DNA of 64,000 nt from Tritrichomonas musculus. Taxonomy: Eukaryota; Parabasalia; Tritrichomonadida; Tritrichomonadidae. Both the position numbers and the translations under genes were made by a program. This document shows, in pieces, positions 18,078 to 27,700 of the stretch. How positions within the stretch are numbered: the stretch's first letter is position 1; every line of letters begins with the position of its first letter. The stretch is from contig JAPFFF010000011.1 in NCBI GenBank assembly GCA_039105265.1, forward strand, positions 124,001-188,000, written 5' to 3'. The notes under the pieces were generated by a model. That model was not told the origin of the DNA. It searched no databases and saw only the letters and a list, made by a program, of their open reading frames with translations.

Positions 18078-19166
18078 ATGTCAAGGGTTAAGTTCAATAC
18101 CATTGATGAAGTCTATGCTAAGTACCCCACCAAGTCCCTACCTAAGTTCAAACGCATAGCCAATCGTTATGGTTTCACTGATGATGAAGCTAAACACTAT
18201 CTCAACACAATGGTTGTACATGATCAACACAAGCCCAAACCTAAGTTCATGCATATATATTCGAAGCTACCACATGCATTTCAAATGGACACGTTCATTG
18301 ATCATAAAGCAGCAGGCCAACCTAACTACTTAATACTTATCAACATCAACACACGTAAAGCATATGCTTATATGATACACGGCAAGGGTGCTAATGAAAT
18401 ACATAGAGCACTTAATGAGTTCATCAAAGTCGAACCTCAATGCAGAGCCATTATGTCAGATGAAGATGCTGCTTATTTATCAAACACTGTGCTTGACTTC
18501 ATGCAACAACATAACATCATATACACAACCACAACTGATAACGATCATAACAAGCTTGGCATTATCAACCGCTTCATGAGAACGATACGTGATATGCGAT
18601 TCAATCAACCAAAGCTAAACGTACTACAGATAGTTGACTCATACAATGACATGCCACATGGTTCACTACATAACAAGTCACCCAATGATATCACTCAAGA
18701 TGACGAGTTAACATATATACATGAGATGGAACATCAAGTTAATCCATATGATTTCAAACCAGGTGACAGAGTTAGGATAGTGTTTGATGCAAATCCATTC
18801 ATTAAACATCGTTCGAACCTATCTAAAGTGGCATAAATAGTTGATTCTAATGATGGTAACCAATTCTTGATACGATCTACAGATGGATCTGTCAATACAA
18901 TGCCAGGTTACAAACTCGTTAAAGCAGCTAACAACATTCCATTAGCAACCACACTTGATGATGGCAAACGTGGTATGGTTAAATCAATCACATCATATAA
19001 CAAATCAAAAGACACATACAATATCATATATGATCTAGGCAATGGTTCAACAATGAAAGACACTATCCCATCAAAGAACATGCGTGAAGGTCACCCAACT
19101 AAGCTCTCAACAATGGAACGACAGGACTGGCTTAAACGAAAGACCATACCAGATCACATTAAGTAG
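18078..19166 (+). pseudogene. Maverick integrase with a premature stop, element 2
   Basis: Retroviral-like (rve) integrase that would join element ends to target DNA. The catalytic fold is recognisable: D71 in FQMDTF, D128 in MSDEDAAYL, then exactly 35 residues later N164 in LGIINRFMRTIRD where a glutamate is expected. A TAA at 18834-18836 interrupts the frame; the sequence continues in the same frame as IVDSNDGNQFLIRSTDGS to 19166 and matches the intact 360-residue copy at 50049, where the equivalent codon is tyrosine. So a single substitution has removed the last third, an SH3/chromo-like domain (YNIIYDLGNGS.MKDTIP). The TCAAATG start context is shared with neighbouring genes. Confidence 0.9.
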
Positions 19167-19181
19167 TTCATCTAATATCAA

Positions 19182-20045
19182 ATGAGTCAACATAAAAACG
19201 TTATGAATGAAGTTAAACATCTTATTCAAGAGTCATTACATAAAAACCAGCGTGATATTGAGATGGCACTGATTAAACCACTAAGTGAAGAGTATCCATT
19301 CTCATCAAATGGTATCTACTTTTTAATTGGTAAGATGGGCGCTGGTAAATCATTCTGGATATGGTCACACATCATGATAACAGAACGGCTATTTACTAAG
19401 CCATACTATAGTAAGATCATATTCTGTTCAACGTCAGGTAAACTTGATAAGACAGCTGAAGTACTATCCAAAAATGTTAAGACACCCATTCAATACATTA
19501 AAGAAGAACAACTATTGCCATATCTCAGGCGTCATCTCAAACGTAAGCTTAAGTACTATGCTATGGTTAAACATGTGTTATCAACAATGGTTGAGACTTA
19601 TGAAGAGATGGCAAGAATCATTAACAAACATTCATTGTTTGAGATTGAAGATAGGATTACATACATAGCAAATAAGCTAGTTAAATATCAAACAGCTTCA
19701 TACCCATACAACACATTGCTCGTACTAGATGATGCAGCTGGATCACCACTACTTAAGAATGGCAACAGTGAACTATGTCGTTTACTCACTAAAACACGTC
19801 ACTACAATTTAACCTGTATCATAGCAGTGCAAACACTTCGATTCGTTCATCTCAACGTTAAACGTTTAGCTACTGACATCATATGTTATAGTGGCTTCAG
19901 TAAAGAGGATTTCACATCAATGCTACAACAAACACCTAACAATCTTGACATTAAATCAACCACAGCTGAATACCTCAATCATAAAGGCCAACATGATAAA
20001 TTCATAATCAATATAACAGCCAATCAATCACACTTTGAAGTTTAA
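19182..20045 (+). CDS. Genome-packaging ATPase of element 2
   Basis: 287 residues. Walker A is GKMGAGKS at residues 50-57, preceded by NGIYFLI, and Walker B is LLVLDDAAGSPLL near 179. The sensor region LTKTRHYNLTCIIAVQTLRF is followed by a C-terminal SGFSKEDFTSMLQQTPNN. This is the A32/HerA-like DNA-packaging ATPase found in Mavericks and related viruses. It starts 16 bases after the integrase stop, in the same direction, in a compact block of plus-strand morphogenesis genes. It is intact and closely related to those of elements 3, 4a and 4b. Confidence 0.92.
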   Translation: MSQHKNVMNEVKHLIQESLHKNQRDIEMALIKPLSEEYPFSSNGIYFLIGKMGAGKSFWIWSHIMITERLFTKPYYSKIIFCSTSGKLDKTAEVLSKNVKTPIQYIKEEQLLPYLRRHLKRKLKYYAMVKHVLSTMVETYEEMARIINKHSLFEIEDRITYIANKLVKYQTASYPYNTLLVLDDAAGSPLLKNGNSELCRLLTKTRHYNLTCIIAVQTLRFVHLNVKRLATDIICYSGFSKEDFTSMLQQTPNNLDIKSTTAEYLNHKGQHDKFIINITANQSHFEV

Positions 20046-20057
20046 TGAATTACAAAC

Positions 20058-20495
20058 ATGGGATTCAAACGTTTCATTACCAGTGGATGGAACAGGTTAA
20101 AAAGTGATATTCATCAAGGATTGATTGGTGCAAAGAATGCAGCTCACCACATATGGAGTGCTACTAAGAAAGGATTGATTGGTGCAAAGAACTTCGCAGT
20201 TAACCATCCTAAAGCTGTAGGTATGGCATTACATGCATTGACACCATTCGCATCAGCATTCAACCCAGCATTAGGTGCGTTAACAGCAACAGGTGCAAAC
20301 ATATTCAACAACATGCCAAAAGGAAATGTCACAAACAAGCTTGAGAAAATCAGTGAGCAATTTGCAAGAGGTGCATTAAAACCTAATGTAACAACCCTCA
20401 CTACAGGTGGTTCATCATCAGCACAAGCTGCAGTTGATTCACGACGAGCTACATCACATAAACCATATAAGTGGGTGCCGTTTAGAGGTATTTAA
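20058..20495 (+). CDS. Core/pX-like cationic protein of element 2
   Basis: 145 residues, beginning MGFKRFITSGWNRLKSDIHQ. It contains a repeated GLIGAKNxA motif (residues 22-30 and 40-48), then a long alanine-rich hydrophobic helix (PKAVGMALHALTPFASAFNP), and a C-terminal basic part ending KPYKWVPFRGI. The same gene position and N-terminal MGF-K pattern occur in elements 3 and 4b. By analogy with adenovirus pX/pVI it may bind DNA in the virion or perturb membranes; that is inference. Confidence 0.7.
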   Translation: MGFKRFITSGWNRLKSDIHQGLIGAKNAAHHIWSATKKGLIGAKNFAVNHPKAVGMALHALTPFASAFNPALGALTATGANIFNNMPKGNVTNKLEKISEQFARGALKPNVTTLTTGGSSSAQAAVDSRRATSHKPYKWVPFRGI

Positions 20496-20505
20496 CGATG
20501 TACAA

Positions 20506-20721
20506 ATGAGTTTCAACAAACGAACTAACGCTTATCAATCAAGTGAATCAGTTATCATATCTGGTCCTGGTACTATATACAATGAAGTAACTAGACCAAA
20601 AACAAATGTCAAACAATATAACGCTAACACTAACACACATGATGTAACTGTACCATATATAAAGTCAAGTAATAGTCGCAAAACAAAGTCAAGTAATAAA
20701 CGTAAATCATCACGTAAGTAA
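20506..20721 (+). CDS. Small basic protein of element 2, 71 residues
   Basis: The ATG at 20506 has the ACAAATG context used by its neighbours and gives MSFNKRTNAYQSSESVIISG, a central T/N/V-rich part and a C-terminal tail with many K, S and R (SSNKRKSSRK). The frame is open upstream into the previous gene, so a longer start cannot be excluded. The charged tail suggests DNA or RNA binding. In element 4b the preceding gene is longer and this gene is absent as a separate frame, so the two may derive from one ancestral protein. Confidence 0.55.
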   Translation: MSFNKRTNAYQSSESVIISGPGTIYNEVTRPKTNVKQYNANTNTHDVTVPYIKSSNSRKTKSSNKRKSSRK

Positions 20722-20731
20722 ACAATATTGA

Positions 20732-20746
20732 CTTTTTATTTTTGTG
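20732..20746 (+). promoter_or_regulatory. T-rich motif upstream of the adaptor-like gene
   Basis: CTTTTTATTTTTGTG lies 9 bases before the ATG at 20755. It is the clearest element 2 example of a motif seen before most genes of these elements, approximately TTATTTTTRT within 5-30 bases of the start. Confidence 0.45.
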
Positions 20747-20754
20747 TATTTCAA

Positions 20755-21387
20755 ATGTCCAAATATGTTACTGGCATGAAGCGTAATCAGATCATTCAAC
20801 GTTGGTTGCAAGGTATTGATGATGAACAGTATGAAGTGTTCCCTACTAAAAAAGAGGGTAAGTATATTGTTAAGCTAAGAACACAACCACATATTCATAG
20901 AGATAAATCAGCAGACAACTTAAATGAAATGGTTGAATCAACTAATGATACTACTGCAGCAAGTGATAGCACCAATGATGAACCATCATCACAACATGAG
21001 GAATCACAATCCACACCAAAGCGTCAAACCAACAGAGTTAGTCAACGTATAACACAACGAACAATGTCAACACCAACACAGCAAGTTGCATCACATGATT
21101 CAACCATTAACTTAGAGATACTTGAACAGCTACGTTCATTAGGTGAAGAGCTACGTAATGATAGAGTCAAGCGTGAACAAAAACAATACATTAAACATGT
21201 TGTTAATAAAGAACTATCTAAGCCACGCATAAGAAGTAAGTATGTGCCTGATCTAATACCAACAGAAGAGCCAACACAACAACCTAATGAATCACCACCA
21301 ATTGAACCACCATCAAGTGAGCCCATTTATGAACCACCAACTATCATTGAACAACAACCAACATTCAGATCACGAATCAGACGTTGA
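20755..21387 (+). CDS. Conserved Maverick adaptor-like protein of element 2, 210 residues
   Basis: The ATG at 20755 is preceded by TTTCAA and gives MSKYVTGMKRNQIIQRWLQG. The first 45 residues (IIQRWLQGIDDEQYEVFPTK then EGKYIVK) are strongly conserved in elements 3 and 4b and look like a small folded domain. A variable S/T/Q-rich linker follows, then a conserved helix (INLEILEQLRSLGEELRNDR) likely to be coiled coil, then a proline/glutamate-rich tail. It always lies directly upstream of the capsid gene or one gene away, so a scaffold or capsid-associated role is likely. I do not recognise a named family. Confidence 0.8.
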   Translation: MSKYVTGMKRNQIIQRWLQGIDDEQYEVFPTKKEGKYIVKLRTQPHIHRDKSADNLNEMVESTNDTTAASDSTNDEPSSQHEESQSTPKRQTNRVSQRITQRTMSTPTQQVASHDSTINLEILEQLRSLGEELRNDRVKREQKQYIKHVVNKELSKPRIRSKYVPDLIPTEEPTQQPNESPPIEPPSSEPIYEPPTIIEQQPTFRSRIRR

Positions 21388-21414
21388 TAAAATACATATT
21401 TTTAATTCACGCAA

Positions 21415-23019
21415 ATGACGTTTAACAACGAGGTTTTACACAAGACAAGCGCTGAAGTTAACACACAGATAGCAAGCTATTTTGATGTAGTTGATAATGC
21501 AATTGCAATGTCAGACACTAATAAGAAGTATTTCATTGATGCACAAGCTTCATACAGTCCATCTGCACCAATCCATGCAGGGTCATTCACCACATTCATC
21601 ATCAGTCCAACATGTGATAACACTGCAGACATATATAATGGGTTTATCAAAGCAAATTTAAGGATCTTTCCTGAGCTTGATCAAGCAATTGAAGATTTAA
21701 ATGGTGTTGGTTCACCTGATCATAAGCATAGGTTTGATGCATTATGGGTTGGATTCAAAGATGCAATGGATGCTGTTGAAAAGTATGAGATACTTGCTAA
21801 TGGCATATCAATTTACACTCAAAACTTTGCTCCAGAAGAAATATTCATCACTGCATGTGGTGCAAACGAATCAACAAAGCGTGCAGATGTTTATTCTAAG
21901 GTTCGTCACTCAGATATATTCAAGCGTAAGTTTGATTTATCACGTTGTGGTGCATTCATTCCTTGCCCTGGTGGTAGAACTGAATTGGGTGGTGAGAATG
22001 GTGTTGTCATACCAATAAAGATTGACTTACGTAGGTTCTTACCATTAAGCAACATCAAATATCTACCTGCGTTTGCTGGTAAGCTTGAGTTGAAAATCAT
22101 GTTTGGCATACAAGGTCTTGTATATTGTCCAGTTGGACCATCAATGGAGTTGCTACATAACATATCTGATCTAACTCAATATAAATTTGAACACATTACA
22201 TGTGAGTTCACTCAAATTGGTGACTCCATCACTATGTGGGCTGATGCTGAAGGTGCAAACGCGCCATTCACACTTAAGGCTGAGACACGTAGGTTAACAG
22301 TCAAACGCAACTATGAATTCACTGATTGTTATAGTGTCATACCTAACTTTGGCATTGACAAAGACATATATCAAGCGCTCGTTCAACGTTACACGCAACA
22401 AGAACTCATCTTTCCAACGCAGATACTCACCTTCACAACCATGTCAAAGAAACTTAGTGCTGGCCATTGTTCAAGCACACAAACAATCACTCCACGATTT
22501 ATTGATTCAATCTTCTTCCTCTTCCCATTGAAAGCAACTGATCATACCATATTTAAGAATCCACACTTCCACAACTTCCAACTACGTTGTGGTGGGTATG
22601 GTACCATACCATCAATACCATTCAGTACAGTCAGTGGTAAGGATCCAATGTTTATTGAGCTATGTCAAAATGCAATGAATGTTAATGGTGAACAAACAGG
22701 TTTTAATAAAGAGGTTGTCCAATCATTACTTAACGATAATGAATGGGATGAATGCGATGAATTGTATAGTTATGATACCACATCATTCTTCATTGGGTTG
22801 CCAACTGAAACAGATAACACCTTCCAACAAGGTCAAACAACTAACACACCAATCACATATGAAAAAGTATGTGACCTTCCTAATAATTACTATACAAAGA
22901 ACAATTCAACTCCACCATTAATGGCTATATTTCAAGACACAGTCATATCAATTCATGTTCAACCAAATGGTATGCCACCTGTTGTTGAGATAGGCCAGTA
23001 TGATATCACAAGTAGATAA
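21415..23019 (+). CDS. Major capsid protein (double jelly-roll) of element 2
   Basis: 534 residues, intact. Homologous along its length to the capsid of element 4b and to the front of the chimera in element 3. Conserved blocks are TQIASYFDVVDN near residue 18, VGFKDAMDAVEKYEILANG near 118, LRRFLPLSNIKYLPAFAG near 205, FPTQILTFTT, and SFFIGLPTETDNTFQQG near 460. The family pattern (two jelly rolls, ~530-650 residues, encoded after the packaging ATPase) is that of Polinton/adintovirus major capsid proteins. I assign it from gene order, length and alignment with element 1. It would form the icosahedral shell as trimers. Confidence 0.8.
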   Translation: MTFNNEVLHKTSAEVNTQIASYFDVVDNAIAMSDTNKKYFIDAQASYSPSAPIHAGSFTTFIISPTCDNTADIYNGFIKANLRIFPELDQAIEDLNGVGSPDHKHRFDALWVGFKDAMDAVEKYEILANGISIYTQNFAPEEIFITACGANESTKRADVYSKVRHSDIFKRKFDLSRCGAFIPCPGGRTELGGENGVVIPIKIDLRRFLPLSNIKYLPAFAGKLELKIMFGIQGLVYCPVGPSMELLHNISDLTQYKFEHITCEFTQIGDSITMWADAEGANAPFTLKAETRRLTVKRNYEFTDCYSVIPNFGIDKDIYQALVQRYTQQELIFPTQILTFTTMSKKLSAGHCSSTQTITPRFIDSIFFLFPLKATDHTIFKNPHFHNFQLRCGGYGTIPSIPFSTVSGKDPMFIELCQNAMNVNGEQTGFNKEVVQSLLNDNEWDECDELYSYDTTSFFIGLPTETDNTFQQGQTTNTPITYEKVCDLPNNYYTKNNSTPPLMAIFQDTVISIHVQPNGMPPVVEIGQYDITSR

Positions 23020-23094
23020 ATGAATCAACTAAATTACATCATCACAACTAACTTCAATAAGTATTAACATTAATCACTGTTTGTTTTTGTTCAA

Positions 23095-23283
23095 ATGTCA
23101 TCACGAAACGTTCAAATCATGAGCCATCGCCAGTGTATAACACCTAACCCACCTGTGACAAAGCCTGTATTCAAACATCCACCTACACATATCAAAGAGA
23201 ACCTATCAGCAGTTGATGGGAAAGCTAATAAGGTTAATGCAAAGCAATTGATATTGTATAAAGATGATGTTAACTCATATTAA
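23095..23283 (+). CDS. Small proline-rich protein downstream of the capsid gene, element 2
   Basis: 62 residues starting in the TTCAAATG context: MSSRNVQIMSHRQCITPNPP, then PVFKHPPTHI and a C-terminal KANKVNAKQLILYKDD. The 142-residue protein after the capsid gene of element 4b occupies the same position, is also proline-rich and ends in a similar charged helix (NERDKANLIYNKPANIRFK), so the two are probably counterparts. Role unknown; late virion protein is a reasonable guess. Confidence 0.6.
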   Translation: MSSRNVQIMSHRQCITPNPPVTKPVFKHPPTHIKENLSAVDGKANKVNAKQLILYKDDVNSY

Positions 23284-23391
23284 ATGTATCACTTCGGGTA
23301 TCACTTAAGTTACAACTTAACATACAACATAACGCATCAACTTAATGCATCAACATAAGTGGGCGTGTAAAAATGTTTTTGTTTAATTCAA

Positions 23392-23913
23392 ATGATTAAG
23401 AAGCGACCACTAAACACTGGTGTAAATGCCAACGTCAGTCTTGAGCCAGCAGCTGCTGCACAATCAAACAACAATATCAACAACAACATATTCATCAACA
23501 AGCGTGATGATGGTAAAGAAGATATCGTTATCACACGTGATGTTCAACTTGATACACCACACGATAGCATTGATGTTGATGTTAAGGTACTCATACTTGA
23601 AACGTATGCTAAGATACTACTTGACAATGACAAGGCATTGATCAGCAATCTCATCAGCAAGCGCACTATCATCGTACCACAGCAAGCATTAGCAGCAATC
23701 ATCAAGGCAGTCACTCATGGTGAGGTTGAGATATATGTCGATGACAACCCTGGTTGTTGTGTAGGTAAAGCATCACCCATTCAAAAGGTAGACGCCATTA
23801 AGATAATCAAAGATAATGGTGAGATTGTTACTGACTTCAAACAGGTCTACAATAAAGAGTTCAATGATCTTGTTAATGTTTATCACTTATGTTTGAAGTA
23901 TGTTGTTGTATAA
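23392..23913 (+). CDS. Conserved Maverick protein of 173 residues, element 2
   Basis: MIKKRPLNTGVNANVSLEPA is followed by an N-rich linker and then INKRDDGKEDIVITRD. The C-terminal ~110 residues (VLILETYAKILLDNDKALIS, then VDAIKIIKDNGEIVTDFKQV and NEFNDLVNVYHLCLKY-like text) are highly conserved with the 176-residue protein at 56501 in element 4b. Such conservation between otherwise diverged elements indicates selection for function. No known domain is recognised. A T-rich TTTTTGTTTAATTCAA precedes its ATG. Confidence 0.8.
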   Translation: MIKKRPLNTGVNANVSLEPAAAAQSNNNINNNIFINKRDDGKEDIVITRDVQLDTPHDSIDVDVKVLILETYAKILLDNDKALISNLISKRTIIVPQQALAAIIKAVTHGEVEIYVDDNPGCCVGKASPIQKVDAIKIIKDNGEIVTDFKQVYNKEFNDLVNVYHLCLKYVVV

Positions 23914-23936
23914 AAACATAGGAGTTATTTTTATGT

Positions 23937-24773
23937 TCACGACAATGAATGTATCTCATTCTTAGTGTTATCTTCAGCTAAGATACCATTTGATGTAAAG
24001 AATGAAGAATTAATCAATATGTAATTAACTGTTGCATTGATCATGAGATTGCCACTACTTAATGGAAATTCAATATTGTTTAACCAGATCTTAGTTGGTT
24101 CACATTGATATTCAAACTTAGGCGTATTATTAACGTTGAATGATATATTGATTTTGATTTCCTTTTTACTAGCAACATTATCTTTGGTTTCATTGTAAGT
24201 CAAATAGAGTGTTCCATCATATTCATCAAGTTGTTTCTCGAATTGATAATGAATGGTATTACTATTCGTTACATTGAATGTATAATTGATTCGTGTTAAT
24301 TTATTCATTAATGCATCTAACCTAGCTCTTAATGATTCATTCTCATGCTGTAGATTTGATATCTGACTGTTCATTGTTACTATTTTAGCGACATTATCAC
24401 CTACTAACCTGGCTAGATCTTGATGAGATTTAGCATATGTATTCAACTCACTCTTCAATGCATATCCATCGAGATCACTGATAGTAGCATAATCGTCTGG
24501 CATATCACTCTTCAACATGTACTCATTCAATGTTGATGTTAACTGTGATGTTGTAACATGATTAGTTGGTAATTCATTTGACTTAACATACGACTTCAAC
24601 GTATTCACTAAGCTAGTCGTTGATACATAATCCGATGGTATACTTGATTTCAACGCATACTTTCTATCACAATCTGTAATCTTAGCATAACCACTATCGC
24701 TTACCGCTGCTTCCAACTCACTCAATCTAACATAGTCACTTAGATCTACCCCATCTGGTATATCATTCTTCAA
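23937..24773 (-). CDS. Fibre-like attachment module of element 2 (in -1 frame after the giant protein)
   Basis: 278 residues with no convincing independent start: the first methionine codon is not an ATG, and the frame begins inside the 3' end of the giant gene. The front half repeats a short motif of the type YALKS(E/D/S)xP...Y (YALKSSIP, YVKSNELP, YMLKSDMPDDY, YALKSELNTY), as found in trimeric phage tail-fibre and adenovirus-fibre-like shafts. A coiled coil follows (ISNLQHENESLRARLDALMN). The C-terminal ~115 residues (RINYTFNVTNSNTIHYQFEK to NTKNEIHSLS) are a beta-rich domain nearly identical in elements 3 and 4b. It is probably a receptor-binding tip. In element 4b this module is fused in frame to the giant protein. 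Confidence 0.7.
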   Translation of the reverse strand: MKNDIPDGVDLSDYVRLSELEAAVSDSGYAKITDCDRKYALKSSIPSDYVSTTSLVNTLKSYVKSNELPTNHVTTSQLTSTLNEYMLKSDMPDDYATISDLDGYALKSELNTYAKSHQDLARLVGDNVAKIVTMNSQISNLQHENESLRARLDALMNKLTRINYTFNVTNSNTIHYQFEKQLDEYDGTLYLTYNETKDNVASKKEIKINISFNVNNTPKFEYQCEPTKIWLNNIEFPLSSGNLMINATVNYILINSSFFTSNGILAEDNTKNEIHSLS

Positions 24774-27700
24774 TGCAAACCTACTATCACAGTCATTCCT
24801 GCTGCAATTTGATCCAATGACATATAGTTGTCTTCAAGATGTTGTTGTAAATCATATACCATTGATTTGTTTGCAGCATCATTCTTAACCTTATCCAATG
24901 CTGTATTAACCTCATCAACAGTTGGAAAGTCATTCAACGTTTTAGCGAGTGACTCATCGTTCAACTCAAGTTGAGCACGTAATGAATCAATGCTTTTATT
25001 CACTGCGTCAATGTCACATGTATATGCTAAATCATTCGTTGTGAGTGTCAATTGTCTAACCGATGTGTTTTCTTTAACAGTTATGCTTGTGACCTGTACG
25101 TTGTGTGGGTTGTTAATCGTAATGACGTTGCCACTCATCGTTGCTGCTGGAAATGTATCTGTACCAATGAACTCAGCCATTGCTTCATCCACAATGTTGA
25201 TTGTAACATATTGTTCATCATAGTCAATGTCATTGAACTCACTAATCGTTCTAACCATGAGTTTGACTTTAAGTACACCACTTGTGATTGTGTCTTCAGC
25301 TATGAGTTGAATCGTTTTACCATCAACCTTGCCAACAACATCAATGGTATCATTACGTGCTAACTCATTCTTGTTAACATAACCATCCATCTGAACAGAT
25401 ACATCACTGATTGCATTAGCTAACGTCTTGATGGTAGGCTTGAGTGTATGTCTGAATCGTTTACACATGTCCATTGTTGATGTCAACGTCATTGCCACTT
25501 TAGATGGATCATCGAGTTCATCACTGAAGTTCATATCTGTTACTGGTATGTATTCTTCATCACACCATTGAGCTATTCTACTTAACGCTTCATCTTGAGT
25601 GACGGCTTGAGTTGTAATATTAAGAGCTTCATCTTGAGTGCTAACTTGAGTTGAACTGTTAAGTAACGCATCAGCTACGCTGCTGCTTGGTACACTTAAC
25701 GTTGCTGTCTTAGCACCACTAACTAAGTCACCGAAGAATATATCAGAGCCAATATCAGGTAGTTCATCAGTCAGCTTACCTACCATGTCATCCAATACAT
25801 CAGCACCAACATCACTAGCTTTAGTTATGGTGTTAACTAACTCACGACCACCTGATTTGACAGCTGAACCAACACCCTTCGTTGCAAATGATAATGCTTT
25901 ACCAGCAACACCTATGCCAGTCGCACCTAACACACAACCAACAGCACCTAACGCAATACCAACATTAGCTTTCATATCAATCTTATCAACTTCCTTCTCA
26001 AGGTATTTAGTCTTAGCTTGTTGGTCAGTCATCTGCGAGCCAAGTGCATCAACCTTAGATTGCACCTCCTTAACATCATACGATACTACATCAACGTTGT
26101 TAGTGACGAGATTCAAGTCAGATCTCATTGTAGTGATGTTGTCTGCAGTGATTATCTTCGATGATGTAATGTTGAAGTCAGTGTAGAGTGTTGTAGCTGA
26201 GTTTGGATTAGGTGACACTTCATAGAACTGTTGCTTGATGATGTATTCGAATGCATTTGTAGATGGATCCCAATTAACTTCATCAATAGGATCAGTGTAA
26301 TCATGACGAAGGTATAATGCAATATCACGTGGTGTTAAGCCATCATCATTGCTGGTTTGAGTGGGTGTCTTACTCCAAACATATGCCACTCTTTCGACTG
26401 TATCAAGTGCTCCACTTAAATCAACGTATCCTCTATCATATACATCATTTTTATTATGAACTTCACCAACTGTGAATGATAACCTCATGGTATGCTCTTG
26501 ATGTGGCAACGTCAAGTCAAGGTATAGTAATTCAATGTCGCTTACTTTGAGTGTCGATGTTGAGTAATTATTGTATGTACAACTCATTGCAACCAAATCA
26601 TAACCATCCATCGTTGCACCATTGAGTATAAATGAATAGCCAATGTTGAGTTCATACTCAGACGCATTAACCAATCTACCATCACGCAACTTAATCAGTA
26701 CCTCATACTTACCATCATTGCGGCATGTGTTGAGTAGTGAATATGCTAAGCCATGTGTTTTGTCTTCAGGTATTGCTCTGTAATTCAGCGTATCACGCTT
26801 GACTGCAACCATACAACCAGTTGAACCATAGTTATCTTCCTTAGGATCACGTGTTTTACACTTGCTGATGACCTTACTTTGGAACCTACCTTGAATACTG
26901 TCACCAACCCACTTGTTACCATCCCATGTCAATGCCCATGTGTTGCCAAAGCAGTACTCACTAAATTTGAATGTTAAGTTGGTTGGTATGTCATACGTTG
27001 ATGGTATCTTATACACCATTCGATAGCACTCACATTCATACTCAAGTTGTTCATTCGCAAACATGTCAGTGTACTTAACATGTTCATCATAGTCAATCAT
27101 TGATGGTCGATAGAAGTAATATGTGTCAGAGCGTTGTAACTTCAATGCATTAGTTGCATCTATGATGTCACACTTAATGGTTGGCTTGCATGATACAAAT
27201 GCATCTGATGAGAGTAGGTTATGAATCACTATGTCACCATTCAAGAAGCGTATGTATGGTTCAATGTTGAAGTCAGTTGCAAACATTATCTCAGGATCAT
27301 CTCGTTTGCGTGTTGAGTATGTGCAACAATCACGTGCTACGTTGTGTGTCAACTCTGGGCAGATGAACTTACCATCTTTAGCTGATATGATGAAGTCATT
27401 TAAGATGTTGCCTTGCCAATCGAATAATAACATGTTGCGCAAGTGAATCTTAAACACATCAATGGGTTTGGTAGCAGCAGTGAGTTTGTTTTTGAGTGTG
27501 GTTGGTAGTGTTATCTTCATGATTATGACTGGATCATTAACAGGATCATCAACACTTGATTCACTGCTAACAGTTGGTGTATACACTGTTATGTCATCAT
27601 GCTTGACGTAGTAATCAGGATAACCTTCAACTGTATCAAACTCACCTGAACTTGGTAGCTTACCTGATGATTTACTTTCAACATCTTTGATCTTATACGC

